NCBI RefSeq assembly: GCF_028769735.1
Contig: NC_088172.1
Coordinates: forward strand, 65,441,075 to 65,505,074
Source: Zonotrichia leucophrys gambelii
Taxonomy: Eukaryota > Chordata > Aves > Passeriformes > Passerellidae
Direction of reading: 5' to 3'
Length of the DNA: 64,000 nucleotides
Shown: positions 49,987 to 63,900 of the stretch, one piece after another
How positions within the stretch are numbered: position 1 is the first letter of the stretch
How the letters are laid out: the number at the start of each line of letters is the position of its first letter
Notes under the pieces: generated by a model
Database searches by the model: none
Told to the model about the DNA's origin: nothing
Seen by the model: the letters and a program-made list of their open reading frames with translations, nothing else
Made by a program: the position numbers and the translations under genes

Positions 49987-52900
49987 GTTAAATGCCTTTC
50001 TTTCTACTAGTGTTCTCTTTGATGGTCTGAAAATTCAGGTCTAGCTCCTGAATTTCTAGGCTGGGAATAGACTACACTCATCAGCTCATTCTCACTTCCA
50101 ATGTGTATTTGCAGAAGAACAAGAGATTTTGGTTTTTATATTTTTGTCCCATAAATCATTTTCTGTTAAACCATTTATCATTTTGATGAAGGTTTCAATT
50201 AGAAGATGAAGTTACGACTAGACTGACTGGCAAAATTCCAGTGAAAGTAGTAAATTCAGGATGCATCCTAATGCACAGCAACTGCAGGGATCTTCAGACT
50301 ATGAGAAGTATAATTTCTCAGTGAAACCCCCTGCAGAACTGCTAGACCTGGCAGATCACTTTGTATTCCAGTGGCTTAAATTCGATAGCAGAACCACAGC
50401 TTCAAATTGTATTGACTTGGTTTCACTGAACAAAGCAGGAAGTGGGAGAGGCTTTCCCTGAGCACAACTGCAGTTTTAAAGTCAATTGCTTGCAATTCAA
50501 AACCTGTCTCTTATGCTATTCTGGAATCCTCTCCTTGTTTTCTCCCCAGAGATCACAGGCCACAGGGGGTTCTCAGGGCTTACTCAGCCCATTGCCATGC
50601 TCCATGCAACAGAGAGCCAAAGTCTTTGGGACAAGCCAGCCACAGCACTGACACACTGCCCCAGTGGCCTGCAGAGTCTCTGCCTGCAATGCTGGTTGGG
50701 ATAAGGCTATGACAGATTTCTGGGATCTCTGTTGGATGTCGCAGGTCCTGATAAGTCATGTGAGATTTGCCCTAAAGTACAAGCAAAGCACAATGGATTG
50801 GTGTTGCTGTCTGGAAATCCTTGTGGAACAGTGGGGCTCTGCTCCCTCTGCTTGGGAGAATATCTTGTTTCTCAAGACTCTGTCCTCAAAGGCTGATGAG
50901 AAGACACCCTCCTAAATTTTTTCACCGTGACATTCTTTGTGAAGATTTAAATATGAAATGCCAAAAAAGCAATGCATGCAAAAAAAAAAAAGAATGTAAC
51001 TTCCAGTTCCATATGTGGAGGGTGATAATGAAGTTCACGTAACATGTGGGAAACAGTACTGCTCTGTTTAGCCTCTTGGCTTGAAATGTAGACTCCATGG
51101 TGCTTGCTATGCAAACAATGCTCAGTTGATCTATGAAAACAAAATCATGGCCATATATAATACTAACGATTAAATGCTCATTCTCCAGGATCACATAACA
51201 TATGGCTTTGTGCTAGAACGTACACAGCCCCAAAGGACATCATGTGAATATAAAAGATTATTGACTCACGATGCCCCGGTTGCGTTCTCTGGCAACATCT
51301 CTTCAAGAACAGAGACACATACATAAATATGAGCACTCTAATGAGATTTTTTTCCCCTTCATCTCAAGGCATTACTGCCAGCTGTGTTTAGGATTTTTAT
51401 TAGCAAAATTACACATATTGGTAACTTTGAACTCTGGGTTGCATTGGTGATCTAAGAAGCCAGATAAGATGAAATAATGACATATTGCAGCGATGTTGAA
51501 AATGAAATTTTTTTCATCCTGTTTTGCATGATGCCTTTGTTCAGATATTTAATTTCTTCATACGATAATAAATAAAAGATGGGGCAAGAATAGCTTGCCT
51601 TGATTTGTACAAATCCTCAGGAATACTGTTGGTGTTAGTCACAGATTTTTGAACCCCCATCCTCTTACTGTCTTGGCTTCTTCTCAAGAACTTTTTATTT
51701 CACTTTTCTTGGACTCTCCTCTCTTCTTGCTACCTTTGTTGTATGTCATGCTTTTTTATAATTCCTGTAAGACCTGCTTGGCAACCTGGAAACCTTTGAT
51801 TTGCTGAGCTACAGAAGGCTGCTGATGGTCCCCACAGTTCTCCTTCCGTGCTTCCTCTTCCTTTGGCAGCTCTTCAGGGGTCTGGCCCCTGGTGCAGATG
51901 TGTGAGCTCTGCTGTTTGCCACGAGTGGAGGTGCACAGAGGGAGGAGTGATATGGCTGGTACAGGGGTCCAGGCAGGTCCTCTGAGGTCCTTGGGGGCAG
52001 AGAAGGAGCAATATCTCACCTGGATGGGAGTGATGGCAGCCAGGGTCCGACAAACATGCCATTGGTAACTGCACAGAGGTACTGACATCTCCTTCCAAGA
52101 GGGAGCAGTGTGCCAAGCTCCTCCTCTGGGCAGAAATCACTGCCTGGATGGCTGTACCAGAGTCCTGGCTTCTGGACACTGTACCCAATACCTGGAGTCA
52201 CCCTTCTCCTTCCCACTGCAGATTGCCATCTCTCCAGGCATATTTGACACCTGAAGCACAGTGTGGAAACTGTGCTGCATTTTTTTTCAAATCAAAGTTG
52301 CATTAGCAAGATTTGCACAATAATTTGTACACAAGTCTTGTTAATTGTTCATTCTGTTTCTATCTAAATATAGGAATTGTAATAGGGTTTTTTACTTTTT
52401 GCACTACTTGTGTGTGTAAATAAACAATATGTTTGAATATGTGAATGGTACAGATACTTATCAATTGAGCCACCTGAAGCTATTTCATACAATGTAGTCC
52501 TTAGATTGGTAGAAAAATTAAATTTCAGTAAATTTAACCCTTTCAGCAGATAATTGTTCTGTCTTAGAGGTCTTCCTGTCTGATTTACATCTGGATTTTA
52601 GCAGGAATCAATAAGTACCAGATGAAGACCTGCTTCCATGTTAGTCTGTTTCTAACTGTACAGGAAGAAACATTAGTGTTAAAAATCCCAGAGTTTACAA
52701 GAACAATATTTTCATGCTCAACAGTTTCTGATTAAGGCCTTATTTTTTTCAAATCTTGTTCTTATGCTCTAAGTATGTTCCTGCTAATCTGAAGCTTTAA
52801 GTTACCTGCCTTCAGAATGCTCTGGAGAATTAATGAAGTGCTTTACTTTCCCTCACTGTAGCAGTCGACTTCCTCCACAGAGGTGCAAGTGGAGGTGCAG

Positions 52901-54889
52901 AGCTGTTTCATTTACACAACACACCTGTAGCAGAGGCTGGGGAAGAATCTTGGATTCATTATTCTCCCTCCAGCCGACTGACGAGTCAGAGCTGCCTCAC
53001 TTCAGAGCTCTCTCAGCTGCAGGGCTGTGAGCTGGCCGTGTCACTGGGAAAACAACCATGATGGTTTGTCCAGGAATTAAAAATCCCATGCTCCACAGCT
53101 GTTGATATTTTGCTTCCTGAGCCAGATTTAGGCAATGTATCAGTAGTTCATAAATGAAATCTTTTATCTTTCCTGCCTCTGTTCAGCTAAAGCTGTAAAC
53201 AGGACACGTTGTGTAATTTTTCTAAGCTGAGCTTGGCTGAGCGTGGCTGCAGCTGTTAATCAAATGAGTAAATGTAAACATTTGATCGTCTAGAAAGTAC
53301 GGAAAGGTATGCTTTGTTCTCAGTTGAAATCAATCATGCTGACCCACCAGAGCATTGCAATATGTCTTCTGGGCTATCATCTGAATTAAGAGCTATCAGA
53401 CAGACAGAAATCCAGCTCAGAGTTTTGGCTCTGACAGTAAAAGCAAGGCTGCAGGTGAAGCAGCAGATCAATTTGCCCAGAACTTTCCAGCTCACCGGGT
53501 AAAATCTCATTTCAGGGTAAAGTGTTCTACTGCTAAGACAGAGAGCTGCGTATGAAGTGAAGACATCTAACTGGCAGGCTGCAGTGATGTGCTGGCCAGG
53601 TCAGAGATTTATGCTAGCCTGCACCCTGATTAGGTCACTGGCAACCTGTGGAAACAAAGAAGGTTGTACTACAAAGTAAAGGAGCTGCTTTCCAGGTCCT
53701 GAGAAGAGGGCTTATGTTTGCCAGAACATTCAGAAGTATCGTAAACAGCCAAATGGGGACTGACATAAGTTCTTTATCTGAGACGTTTTATCTTGTCTGC
53801 CAAGTCCTTACCTCCTGAAACAAAGAAACTGTGTCTTTGGTCGTGCAGAGCACCTACAGCCGAAAGCTAGAGGTGACTGACCCTGCCCTGTCAAGCTGCT
53901 CTCTGTGCCCACCAGATCCTTCCCAGAGCCACGCTCCTGGCTCAGGCTCAGTGCCGTGGCAGGCCTGAGAGAAGGGAAGGGGCCACTGGCACACAGCAAA
54001 CAGCCACTGGCCACTGCTTTCTTAGAAGAAAGGCTTATTCTGCTTGGGACATGCAAGAACAGGAGTGGGAATTGAGAACAGAAATCCAAGGGGACCCAAA
54101 GAGGGGGAAAAGGGCCAAGGGAGACAGAGAAACTGGTCTTCTTCAAAGCATAGGACAGGCAGCTGTAGGTGGAGGAGGCTTTGTGAGGCCATATGACCTC
54201 CAAGAGAGCTAAATGAGATCTGTGAATGCATGCTTTGGGCTTGTATGGCCACTGTATTAAATTAGGCAGACCTGCACTGACTGGCTACTTAATCCAGAAT
54301 ATGAATTTTGCAGGTCATTGGTCACACCCAAGTTTCCTGTAGGGATATGTATTTGCATTAAGGACAATTTGTTTTGGGGTAAAAGAAGACGGCATCAGTT
54401 TTCTTCATGGCTGAGTGGGACCATTCCAGGGCCAAATGGAGACACTCAAGGGAAAGGGCAGCAGGGATCAGTTAGTAGAAGACAGGTCCTTTACTGTGGT
54501 AATCACCACCCTTACCATTTGGCTTTGCAAATGCTATTTTGAATTACAGCAGTTTACAGTGTGAATAATTTCCCCCCATCTTTTATCACTTTTTCATCAT
54601 GATTATTATTTTGTCTCTGTTGGTTTCCTCCCTGCATTTTTTCAAGTGCTTCCAGACAAGCTGGCTGCCCAGCACCCTCAGCTCACATATTGTTGTATTC
54701 CCTTGGAGCAGCTGGCTCTTTCCTTACAGGGACACAGTTGGTGCTGATTAATGGATTTGTCTATAACAGACATATGAGAGGATTCCCTCCTCTTTGGAAA
54801 ATTTCTTTCCATTCTGAAGCATCTTTGCCCCTTCTCCCTATGTAGACAGTCAGTTGAAAATGCATGATTGCTTTCAGGAGGAGGTTGAG

Positions 54890-54917
54890 TTTTATTGTTT
54901 TGCTTTTATTGTTTTGC
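54890..54917. repeat. Perfect 14-bp tandem duplication
   Basis: TTTTATTGTTTTGC is repeated twice without mismatch. Confidence 0.9.
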
Positions 54918-57900
54918 TTTAGTGACTGAAGGCATATGCAGATCTCACAAGCCAAGTCCTATATGGAGCAGCACCTTTTAAGTTAACAAAATAATACTGA
55001 TAAAAATGATTATTTTTAGAGGTCTGAGTTATGAATCAAGGTCTATTTAATGGATGTTCTTGGATGACCCATACTATATAAACCAACAGTTTAGGCTTAA
55101 AATTAGGTTTAAAAGCCAGACTGATGTTGCTTAAAATCTTACGTTGCATTCAAAAAGAATAAAGGAAAACATAAATAAAATAAGTAGACTGGGATTCTAG
55201 AACTGTTCTTTCCTATCAATATTAGACTAAGAATTTCAGAGCTTGAAAGAAATCCTCCTTTCTATAAAGCTCTCACGAAAAGTAGGTCCAACAGGAAATA
55301 CAAGAGCTGCAGTGGGTGAACAACTCATATTAAACATGTATCTCATCTGGGCCATGATGAAGTCTTGTATTAACAGTTATGTACAAAGACTTCAATGTTA
55401 ACAGAGCAAGAAGTAAAAATACAACTTTACCATCCTGAAGCCCTTAGCTTTGAACCCTTGTCATCATGAAAACAACGGAACATTCTCCTGTACACAGCTC
55501 CCCTAGGGGATGGACTCAATGTTGCTGAGCAACTATTAGAAATGAGATGTAGTCCCTGAAGAGATTTGTGTCGACTACATGGGTTACTTGCCCTGTCAGA
55601 AAAGAAAGGATGTCTCTGGTTTAAACCCATGGTAGCAAACTTACAGAATCAATTAAAGATGAAAAATATGATCAAGGCTAATTGTAAGAGGAGAAAATAG
55701 AAAGAATTCAAGATATTTTCATTGTATTCTTATACCACCAGACACAGCTGACTTCTGTCTTGAAATTCTAAAGCTGAGAATATCTTTTCCCTTCTGATAC
55801 TAATTTTAAATAAATCTTTGAAAACTGAGAACATTTCAGAAAACTGAAGCGTGCTAATGTTCTGCCAATTTTTCAGAAAAGTGCTACACTGTGTTCAGAC
55901 AAACAAAATACTTGATCTAAATTAGGTCTTGGATAAAAGAATAGTGTAACTGATACAGGTATCAAATGATGGTTAAAAATACAAAGCTATAAATTCTGAT
56001 AGCATGATTCTGAATGCACGGAATGTTATTGTTAAGCAGAAGTTGCATACATCTTTGATACAGTTTCTAATGACCAAAGAAAAGAGTGCATTTTAGAGTG
56101 CATTTAGACTTTGTAAAGTAATTCACTGAGTCTGGCAAGGTATTTGAAGTTAGCACTGCAAGAAGGAATGTGTTTTAAATAGATTCAGGACTGTGTGTGA
56201 GATGAATCTCATGAAATTCATTGAAAAAGTAATCATCCCTGGAGAATTATTTTCAAATTAATTATTTAAGAAGGCACTCTGCATTGAGCCATTGTTTGGC
56301 TGGCAATCTTCAGTGTATCCATAACATGGAGGAGAAAATATAAAATGGATAAAATCTGCCAGTGGATCAAAACTGGTGGTCTTGGGCAAAAATGAGAACG
56401 CGGCAGCAGGAGAACACACAGCAGGCTTACAGCTAATGATTAACTTGCAACACGAAACTGGAACACAGCTGGGGAGACCTAGAAGTGTAGCGGAGTGATT
56501 TTGCATTGAACTTGTCAGACTCTGAAGATTCAATGCTGCTGTCAACCAGGAAAAGATGAAAAAAATTAGAGAGTGCAGGTAAAAAAGAATACCAGAAATA
56601 ATTGAAGAGATAGAGAAATTATTTATATGGCAGTATTTTAGATTATCAAAAAGATGGGTCTTGGTTGCATAATTTGAATACCTTTATGTCTGGGGGAAAG
56701 CAAATATTACATTTTTATTTAATCCATACAAGAAAAGATAACAAGAATCTGTAGTCATATGTTTTATCAATGCTCAAGGAAAACTACCAAGGGAAGTGGC
56801 GAGTTCTTCATCTCATGCAGTCACAGGGTGCCTTTGACAGTAGTGACAATGAATTAAGTGACAAGAATGGGGAAAATGGACCTTCTCCACAGCATAGCCA
56901 TGGGACCTGAACGCCTTTAAATCCAACCTAACCCAGTGTTGACAGGAAAGGTGCTTGGCCATTTTGATTCACTCAGATCCTTTCTAGCAGGCACTTAGTG
57001 AACCCTGGAAAAACCTTAAACAACGATCTCAAAGTTGTTAATTTTTCTGTAAATTATAGCAAAAGTGGTAGATTAGTAACAAAGTTTCAAGCAAGAAACC
57101 TTATATCTGTTCCCCCATCCTTGGCTCTCCAGCTGTTGGTTTTCATTAGCAGAATGCAGTTGTATGTGAGAAGACAAGGATCTGGGTGCTGGTGACATCC
57201 ATCACCAACACTGAACTCCATGTCTGCAGAACAATCCAGCACCGTGGATAAGGCAGACAATGGAACTGTGAGCCAACTGCATCTACTCTAATCTTTTTGT
57301 CATCTGGAAGGAGTTACAAGGCCAATGGCATCTTCTGCAACTCTGCATGAGAACAGAAAAAGCTCTAGATGGTCCTTCCTTTCTCCCTTTCAACATTGCC
57401 ATCTTGACTGGTGTCTCTAAAAATGCTGATTTAGTTGCAGAGGTAATTATTTCTTAAAGTGACAGAGTTGTGAGAATCGGTTTGGAGCTCAGAAGCATAA
57501 CAAAATTTTGCTTGAATTGAGTGCTAGCTAGTGTTTCAAACTCAGGAGGTGCCCTTGGGATGGGTATTTTGCAGTTGGCAGTCAATTGCCTCATAACTCA
57601 CCTCAATTTATTCTTAAAAATAAATCAACCAGCAGAGTATTTATTGAGTGTTGGGTAACTGATGAATAAATGCTATTATTTTCTTTTAAACAGAAAGGCA
57701 GTTGACAAAGTTGTGTCTGACAGCCAATTTAGACTTATGGGGAAATTGTAGGTCTCGGGTTTTCACCTGGACAAGCAATGTTAATTGGATTTGGGAGATG
57801 AATGCTAATAGGAGTCCATTCTCATTGCTAAGGCTGTGGTCACATGGAGGGATGATTTCATAAGAGAGGGATTCAGAACCCAGGGGAAGCTAGAAAAGAT

Positions 57901-59911
57901 GTGTATTTGGAATGGCCAAGGTTTCAAGCCCTTTAGAGGAGGTTGTGCACAGATTTGATGGTGAGTGCGCCGAGGGCCTGGGAGGCTGCAGACGTGCTGT
58001 GAAGCCCTGGGTCTGGGGCAGTTTTATCTTGGGGCAAAGCATCTTTGAAATTCAAGTGTGTGTTTTGGAGTTGCTGTGCAACATATCCCTCTGGTGTTGA
58101 GGAAATGCAAACTTAAATTTGGTGTTGCAATCCATGATGTCATGGGAACATTATAGGGTGAGATGCATATCTGCTTTGTGGTCCTCTTTTAAGCAGAGCC
58201 CATTATAGGAGGATGGTAAGTTTTTGAATAGTCCTCATATTGGGATTTAATTGAGTTACTCTGTTCATGGAGTCTGCTCCTTTTTCTTTTCTAACACCCG
58301 TGACTCACTAATGCCGTCTGCTTTATTCTTTTATTTTGGGTGCCTGAAAAGTAAATCTCGCTTTTACAGCTTTCTTGCCAACAGAAAAGGATCAGAGTTT
58401 TTTAAGCCAGTTTAAATATATTTTCTTGAAGTGCTATTATTTAAAATAAAATTTTAATATTAGCTGCCGCTTTTTTCCCCAGTTATAACAATTTACAGGA
58501 TCTTCATGGGTTTTGGTCTCTGTGCAGCATGCCTACAGAGGCATTTTTGATCAGAACTGGGAATAAACACTGAGAACCAGACTCTTTTTGCAACCTCCTG
58601 ATGGCAGGGTTATTTCAAGGAACTGTTAAATGCCAGGTACATGCTGCTGGTTTTAGTTGTTTCTGTGAAAAATGAAGCTCGTCCTTGAGGAATTTGTTCT
58701 GTTACTCAGAATTATGTTAGTGAAGACATGATTCACCCGTTTTCTGGCTGAGAATCTAGTCACTCTTCACAAAATGATCTCTGAGATGTCTATCAATAAC
58801 CTCAGATCTCAGCAGGGCTTCTCTTCTGTCCTGTGGATGACATAGCACGGAGAGAACGTGAGTGGTCTGCCAGAGCCCGTGCGCCAGCGTCAGGGAATGC
58901 TGCACATGGCTGCACTTTTCCGTGCAATAAATAAATACATTTACTGTGAAGCACTGATTATTTTACTGCCAACAAGATGCACAGACCATTTTAAGGCAGT
59001 GTGCTGTACCTACAATTCACAGAGTGACTCCTGGTGAAAAGAACAGGTCAAGTCTAATCCTCTATCCTGCACTGTGTGCCAAAAACCAACCGTAAACAAC
59101 TACTGCACTAACTCTGCCACATATTTTGGTGTCAATACTGAACTCTGCTCTCCATCTCCACCTGAATTTCTGCTCTCTTTTCAATGTGGTGAGACAGTTG
59201 TCAGGAGCACTGTGTTAGTTAATATCAGTTATAGACAGGATGAAAAATGAGTGAGAATTGCACTACCAAGGGAGGGGAAAGTCCATACAGCAGAGGAGGA
59301 GTTAATTTCTGCCCAGAGCAAAGGTACTGAAATTGAAGTACACAAATTCATTTGCTTTCTATAATTTCATAACAAAAATTGAAGCCAGAGGTAATGCCAT
59401 TTTGCCATAGATTCTCACTGAACTATGGCTCATTAGTTACTTTATGTTGCTTGGCAAGGTCTGTTTGCACATACAAAAATTCAGCTGATACAATGAGTCC
59501 CTTCTCTCCTCACAGACACCCCAGTATTCCTGCCTATCTGACCATGCCCTGTGGGTTTGCCATCTGTGTGCTGTATACAGAGCTGAGCACTTAAGCTTAT
59601 TTGAGGAGGAAAAAGAACCTGTTGAGATGCATTCCAGCTACACTGGAATCCTATGGGCTATTTCAGAACAGGCCTGAAAATATTTCACCATGATTCACAC
59701 TACCTTTTCTATGTTTTTATGAGACCAGGGATCAGCATCATGGAACTCGGGTCCAGGATTGATTGAAATGTCACATTTGAAGAGTATGGCCGAAACCTCT
59801 TTTAGTCCAAGCTGTGGCTCTTTCAAACCCTCTGCTTTTTGACACAGACTAAAATGCCCTTCCCAAAACTTCTTCCTACATGCATCATTCCCAAGGTCCA
59901 TTGCTGATCCC

Positions 59912-60091
59912 ATGCACATATTGCACCCTTGTGCAGGACAGCAGGCGATGGAGGACAGTGGGAGAGCACTTGATCATCAGTGTGGAGCCTTGGAACACTT
60001 CCTGGAGGCTTTGCAGGGCCAGCAGAAGACCATGGGGGAGCTGACAATCAGATTGGGGTTGCTCACGAGCAGATTGTTATTTGCACTCTGA
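59912..60091 (+). other. Short open frame (59 codons) with a leucine-rich helical end
   Basis: The frame is open from just after a TGA at 59840-59842 and has an ATG at 59912. It ends at TGA 60089-60091. The last 35 residues (ALEHFLEALQGQQKT, then MGELTIRLGLLTSRLL) look like an amphipathic helix with spaced leucines. No family is recognised. It could be the C-terminal scrap of a dead domesticated or transposon-derived gene, but the minus strand is open too (59823-60047, 59977-60258), which weakens the case. Confidence 0.15.
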
Positions 60092-60935
60092 CAGGGACCA
60101 AGGGTGCCCTGGGATGAGGACTGCACCCCTCTGTTTGCTCTGCTGTGTAATGACCTCCTGAGGTTATAGTGACCCTTCCTCAGGTGATTTAAAGCTAATT
60201 CTGCACTGATAATATTTATATATTGTGTGTTACGTGTTTGTTCACTTTTTTCATACAATCAAGTCTTTATTAATGCTGATGATAGGGTCTAGCCATGGTA
60301 TTTCACAACACATTCTGTGTATCTACAGTGAAATGGTGCATTTATCATAACAATATAAGCAGGCAGATAAACACAAATACCCAAGCAGAGGTTTTTCTAA
60401 TCTTTTATGGCTTTCAGTGAACTTTGGGTTTGGTTTAAGGAGACTTATGATTCTCAAATGGTTTTCCATTGTGATTGCCTTCAGACTTGATAATTTTCCC
60501 TTTACTATGAGAACAAACCATTGAGACAAAAGACATCCCAGGCTTTGATCTTACCCAAACCAGCAGTTGGTATTATTTCCAGTGTATAGTTCAAAGTACA
60601 CAAATCACCAATTTAAAACTACAGCTCAAAACTCCATTCCAGGCACACTAAATATTATGTTCACTTTACTCAAGATATATTTCCTCAGCAGCACGGGAAT
60701 ATAGTATTGACTTGGTCTCCCATTTCCTTGAATTTCTTTGTTTAAGTCATTCCACAGTGAATTTTGTAGGCAATGAGCCAAGTAAGTAAGTGAATGAATT
60801 GCTAGCAAACTTTTGACTGCACTGAATGGTAAATGATCTCAACTTTTTTTCCCATTTTTAGATCTTTACATGATTTCTATGCAAAATGGAAGGATTGTTT
60901 AGAATGTCTCATCTTCACTTGTGCTCTCTGTACAG

Positions 60936-60961
60936 ACACACACACACACACACACACACAA
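60936..60961. repeat. (CA)n dinucleotide microsatellite
   Basis: Thirteen AC units (26 nt) without interruption. Confidence 0.95.
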
Positions 60962-63900
60962 TCATTTCCAGGACTTCGAGTTGATGTTTCAGCCAATGAA
61001 ACTTCAGGGAGGCACAGCTTTTCATCTTAGGAAAAAACACTGTGATGTGCCACTGGACTAACATTTAATACATGCAAATTCTAATCACAAACCGACAGGG
61101 TTTTTTTTCTCCTGAAACATTGAGGATCCCCAACTGTCTTCCTCAGATTTCAAGGATGCTGAAAATGCAGCTGTAGTCAAGACACACTGGACTCTCCTCA
61201 GCAAAAAGTCTTGCTCTCTTGGCACCAGAACACCCATCTCCCTCTCACCTTGCAGGCATTTGAAACACTATAGATTTGCCTTCTCACCTCGACTAAAATA
61301 ACAAATTGGAAACCAAGCTGGAACAATAAATTTTTCCCCTTTTCCCCACAGAAAGTTTCTGCACAAACAGGAATGAAGCAAAGGCTTGAAGTAAAAGAAA
61401 GCGATTGGGAAATTAATTAATTGACATCTGGAGGTAAATAACAAAGCTTTAAGAGAAACCAAATCAGCCCATTTAACAGGAATGAATAACATGACCAAAC
61501 TCAACTGAAACCCTAACATTACCAGCAGCATCTTTCACAGATTCTAGTCAAGCTAAGTTCAAGCCAGCAAAATACTTTCCAGTTTATAAAAGTTTTAAAA
61601 ACTGCCAGGGGATATGTCCTGGCCTTCACAGCAATGGAGCAAGAATGAGCTCCAGCAAATCACATGGAAAAAGCATAAGGGGAGCAGATTTTCCAGGCAC
61701 TAATTCAGTGCAAAAGGGGGTCTCCCTTCCAATGTTACAGAGCACTCGTGTGTTAGTGGTGTCCTTCCTCACATCACTGAGCCCTGTTGGATGGATTGCA
61801 GGGGGTCTCTTTCCAAATACCCCTAAGTCCAAAGAAAAGGAAAGTTCTCTCTTTTCTAGTATCAATCAATTATTAGAAAGTGGATAGATATATAGAGGGT
61901 CACAGGTTTTGCTGGAGAGGGTTTTGGTTTTTTTCTGGAGGAGAAGGCAGGAATAGCTATAAGGACTTTGGCACATGGTCCTTATGGAAAAAAATATGAT
62001 AGATTTTAATAGAGTGATAGTCTTCCTACAGAATTCAAAAGTCAATTTGTATAATTGTATAGGAGGGATGTTGGATAATATTTCTATTGCACTTTTTGGG
62101 CTTCACTCATTACATTCCAAAGGATTTTTCCATAAGTGAATTAAGCTGAATATAGTGTACTGGATGCCTCTACATTTCACCTACTGAAATACCTCTGAGT
62201 GAGCTTTACAAATACAGAGAGTCTTTAAAAGTCTGCAGGTATACAATGTGCATTCACTTTTACATGTTTCCATGATGTTCATGTTTTAGTTCTTGTACAG
62301 TTTTCTTGAAGAGCATTTTCATAATCTTTTAATGTGAAATAGCCAGACAAATCAGCAAATCAAATAATAATTTAAAAATCCTATGCTTTTTCCATTTTTT
62401 TTTTCTTTTTTTGCTGTTAGAGAGAGGTGGTCAGTGTTTTCGGCTGCCTCTGGGGACAACACAAACAACATGATCAATTTGTGTAGATTGCAATAAGATT
62501 GCTTTATATAAGAAATGCTGTTTAAACTTACAGAAAAACCCCTACAAACACTCATATTAGTCTGTCATATTAGTTTTCTTAGACTTCATGTTCACTCTGC
62601 ACCAAGACTTCTGCTTTTTCCCTCCACCCTGCTCAAAGGGAGTCTGCAGGGCATCCAGGCAGGGTCTAGGGAATATTTAACAGTTCCGTGCCCTAAAACA
62701 GATGCCTAGCACCTGATGATATTGATGGCTCTCAAAATCATCTTGTGAGTTTTTTGGACAGAGATAGATGGCTAAAACCAGTGGAATTATTCTGGGAAGA
62801 TGTCTCCCAGAAGCATTGGGAGTCTCCATTGCCTGTGGGAGTTTTATCAATAACTAAATAACTTAGCTTGGATGTCCATGGTTTTGAGGTGAACCCAACC
62901 CTAAGCAGACACAAATGCACTGGACGTGGTCACCAGTTCTAGAGGGTTCCTCAAGAGGAATCCTCTCTAGAAAATCTAAGAAAACATTTTTTCTCATACG
63001 TATTATGCTTTTAATGCTGAGAACTCCCTAACACACTTGGATGTGCCTTACAGAGAGAAATAACAAAATGTCTAGTTCAAACTTTCCTAGCAGACTTCAC
63101 AAAGTAAATAACCAAGTTAACATTTTTATTGTCTCCCATTGTTCCTGTACTTCCTCCTTGACCTTTCAGCTACTCAGAAATTTATAGCAAATCCTTCTGG
63201 TTACCACTGTGTTACAGATAAAACTTTTTTAGCTGTAGGCTTTCAGCTGTGCAGCTCTAATCCAACAACCAGCTGCTGAGCACCACTGTGGTCAAGTGTG
63301 TTTATTTTCCAGGCCATGAACAAGCTAGAATACACTTCACAGTGCAGAACCTGTGGCTGGTTACATCCTAACCCTTCCTGGGTCACAGAGCCCTTCCTAT
63401 ATTTGTTTGCTTTGGTTTAGTAAGAGCTGGAAGAAAAAAAGTCAAATTTTAAGTTTCCTGCATCCTTAAATCTCCCATTTGCAAAACATAATGAAATCTG
63501 TCAAAATAATGTCAAGAGAGATTTTTTTTCCCTGAAATATTTGTGAAATATCCAAGCTTTGGCTTATTTTTCTAGATACCTCAGTCTTCCTGACAAATCA
63601 TATGCACCAGGAATGTCCAGCTGCATCTTCTGCAAGGAGAATTTGGGGGGAGAGGGGTTGGGTGTGTTTGTCCTCTTCCTTGAAGAGTGAGGCATTATGG
63701 CTATTGCTGTTGGCTGATCCTTCACAGCACACAACCACAGGTTATGGGGTCAAAGGCATCCTGGACATCTAAAATAAAAAATACTTCATAATATTATCAG
63801 GACATGAATCAGATTCAGCTGAAGAAATTCAGGAAGAAACCATGGGTTGGTTTTTGTTCAATGAGGGATGCAACTTCTTTTGTTTGTTCATCTTTGGTAA

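Larger units (their letters stand above)
49987..60935. other. Intergenic stretch, no gene recognised
   Basis: This is mixed composition with GC-richer patches at about 51750-52250, 52830-53040 and 53800-54250. Several minus-strand frames stay open there (51756-52088, 51874-52188, 53808-54203) without any recognisable product. A 14-bp tandem duplication lies at 54890-54917. An open frame at 59912-60091 has a helix-like end. No CR1 was recognised in this stretch. Confidence 0.35.

Noticed and set aside
53808..54203. 131-codon minus-strand open frame in a GC-rich patch
   Set aside because: The product is low in information (S, P, L-rich) with no motif, and no splice or polyadenylation context was found.
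63720..63775. Phrase resembling antisense CR1 RT (GGTCAAAGGCATCCTGGACA)
   Set aside because: The resemblance is about 20 nt long and is not continued on either side.
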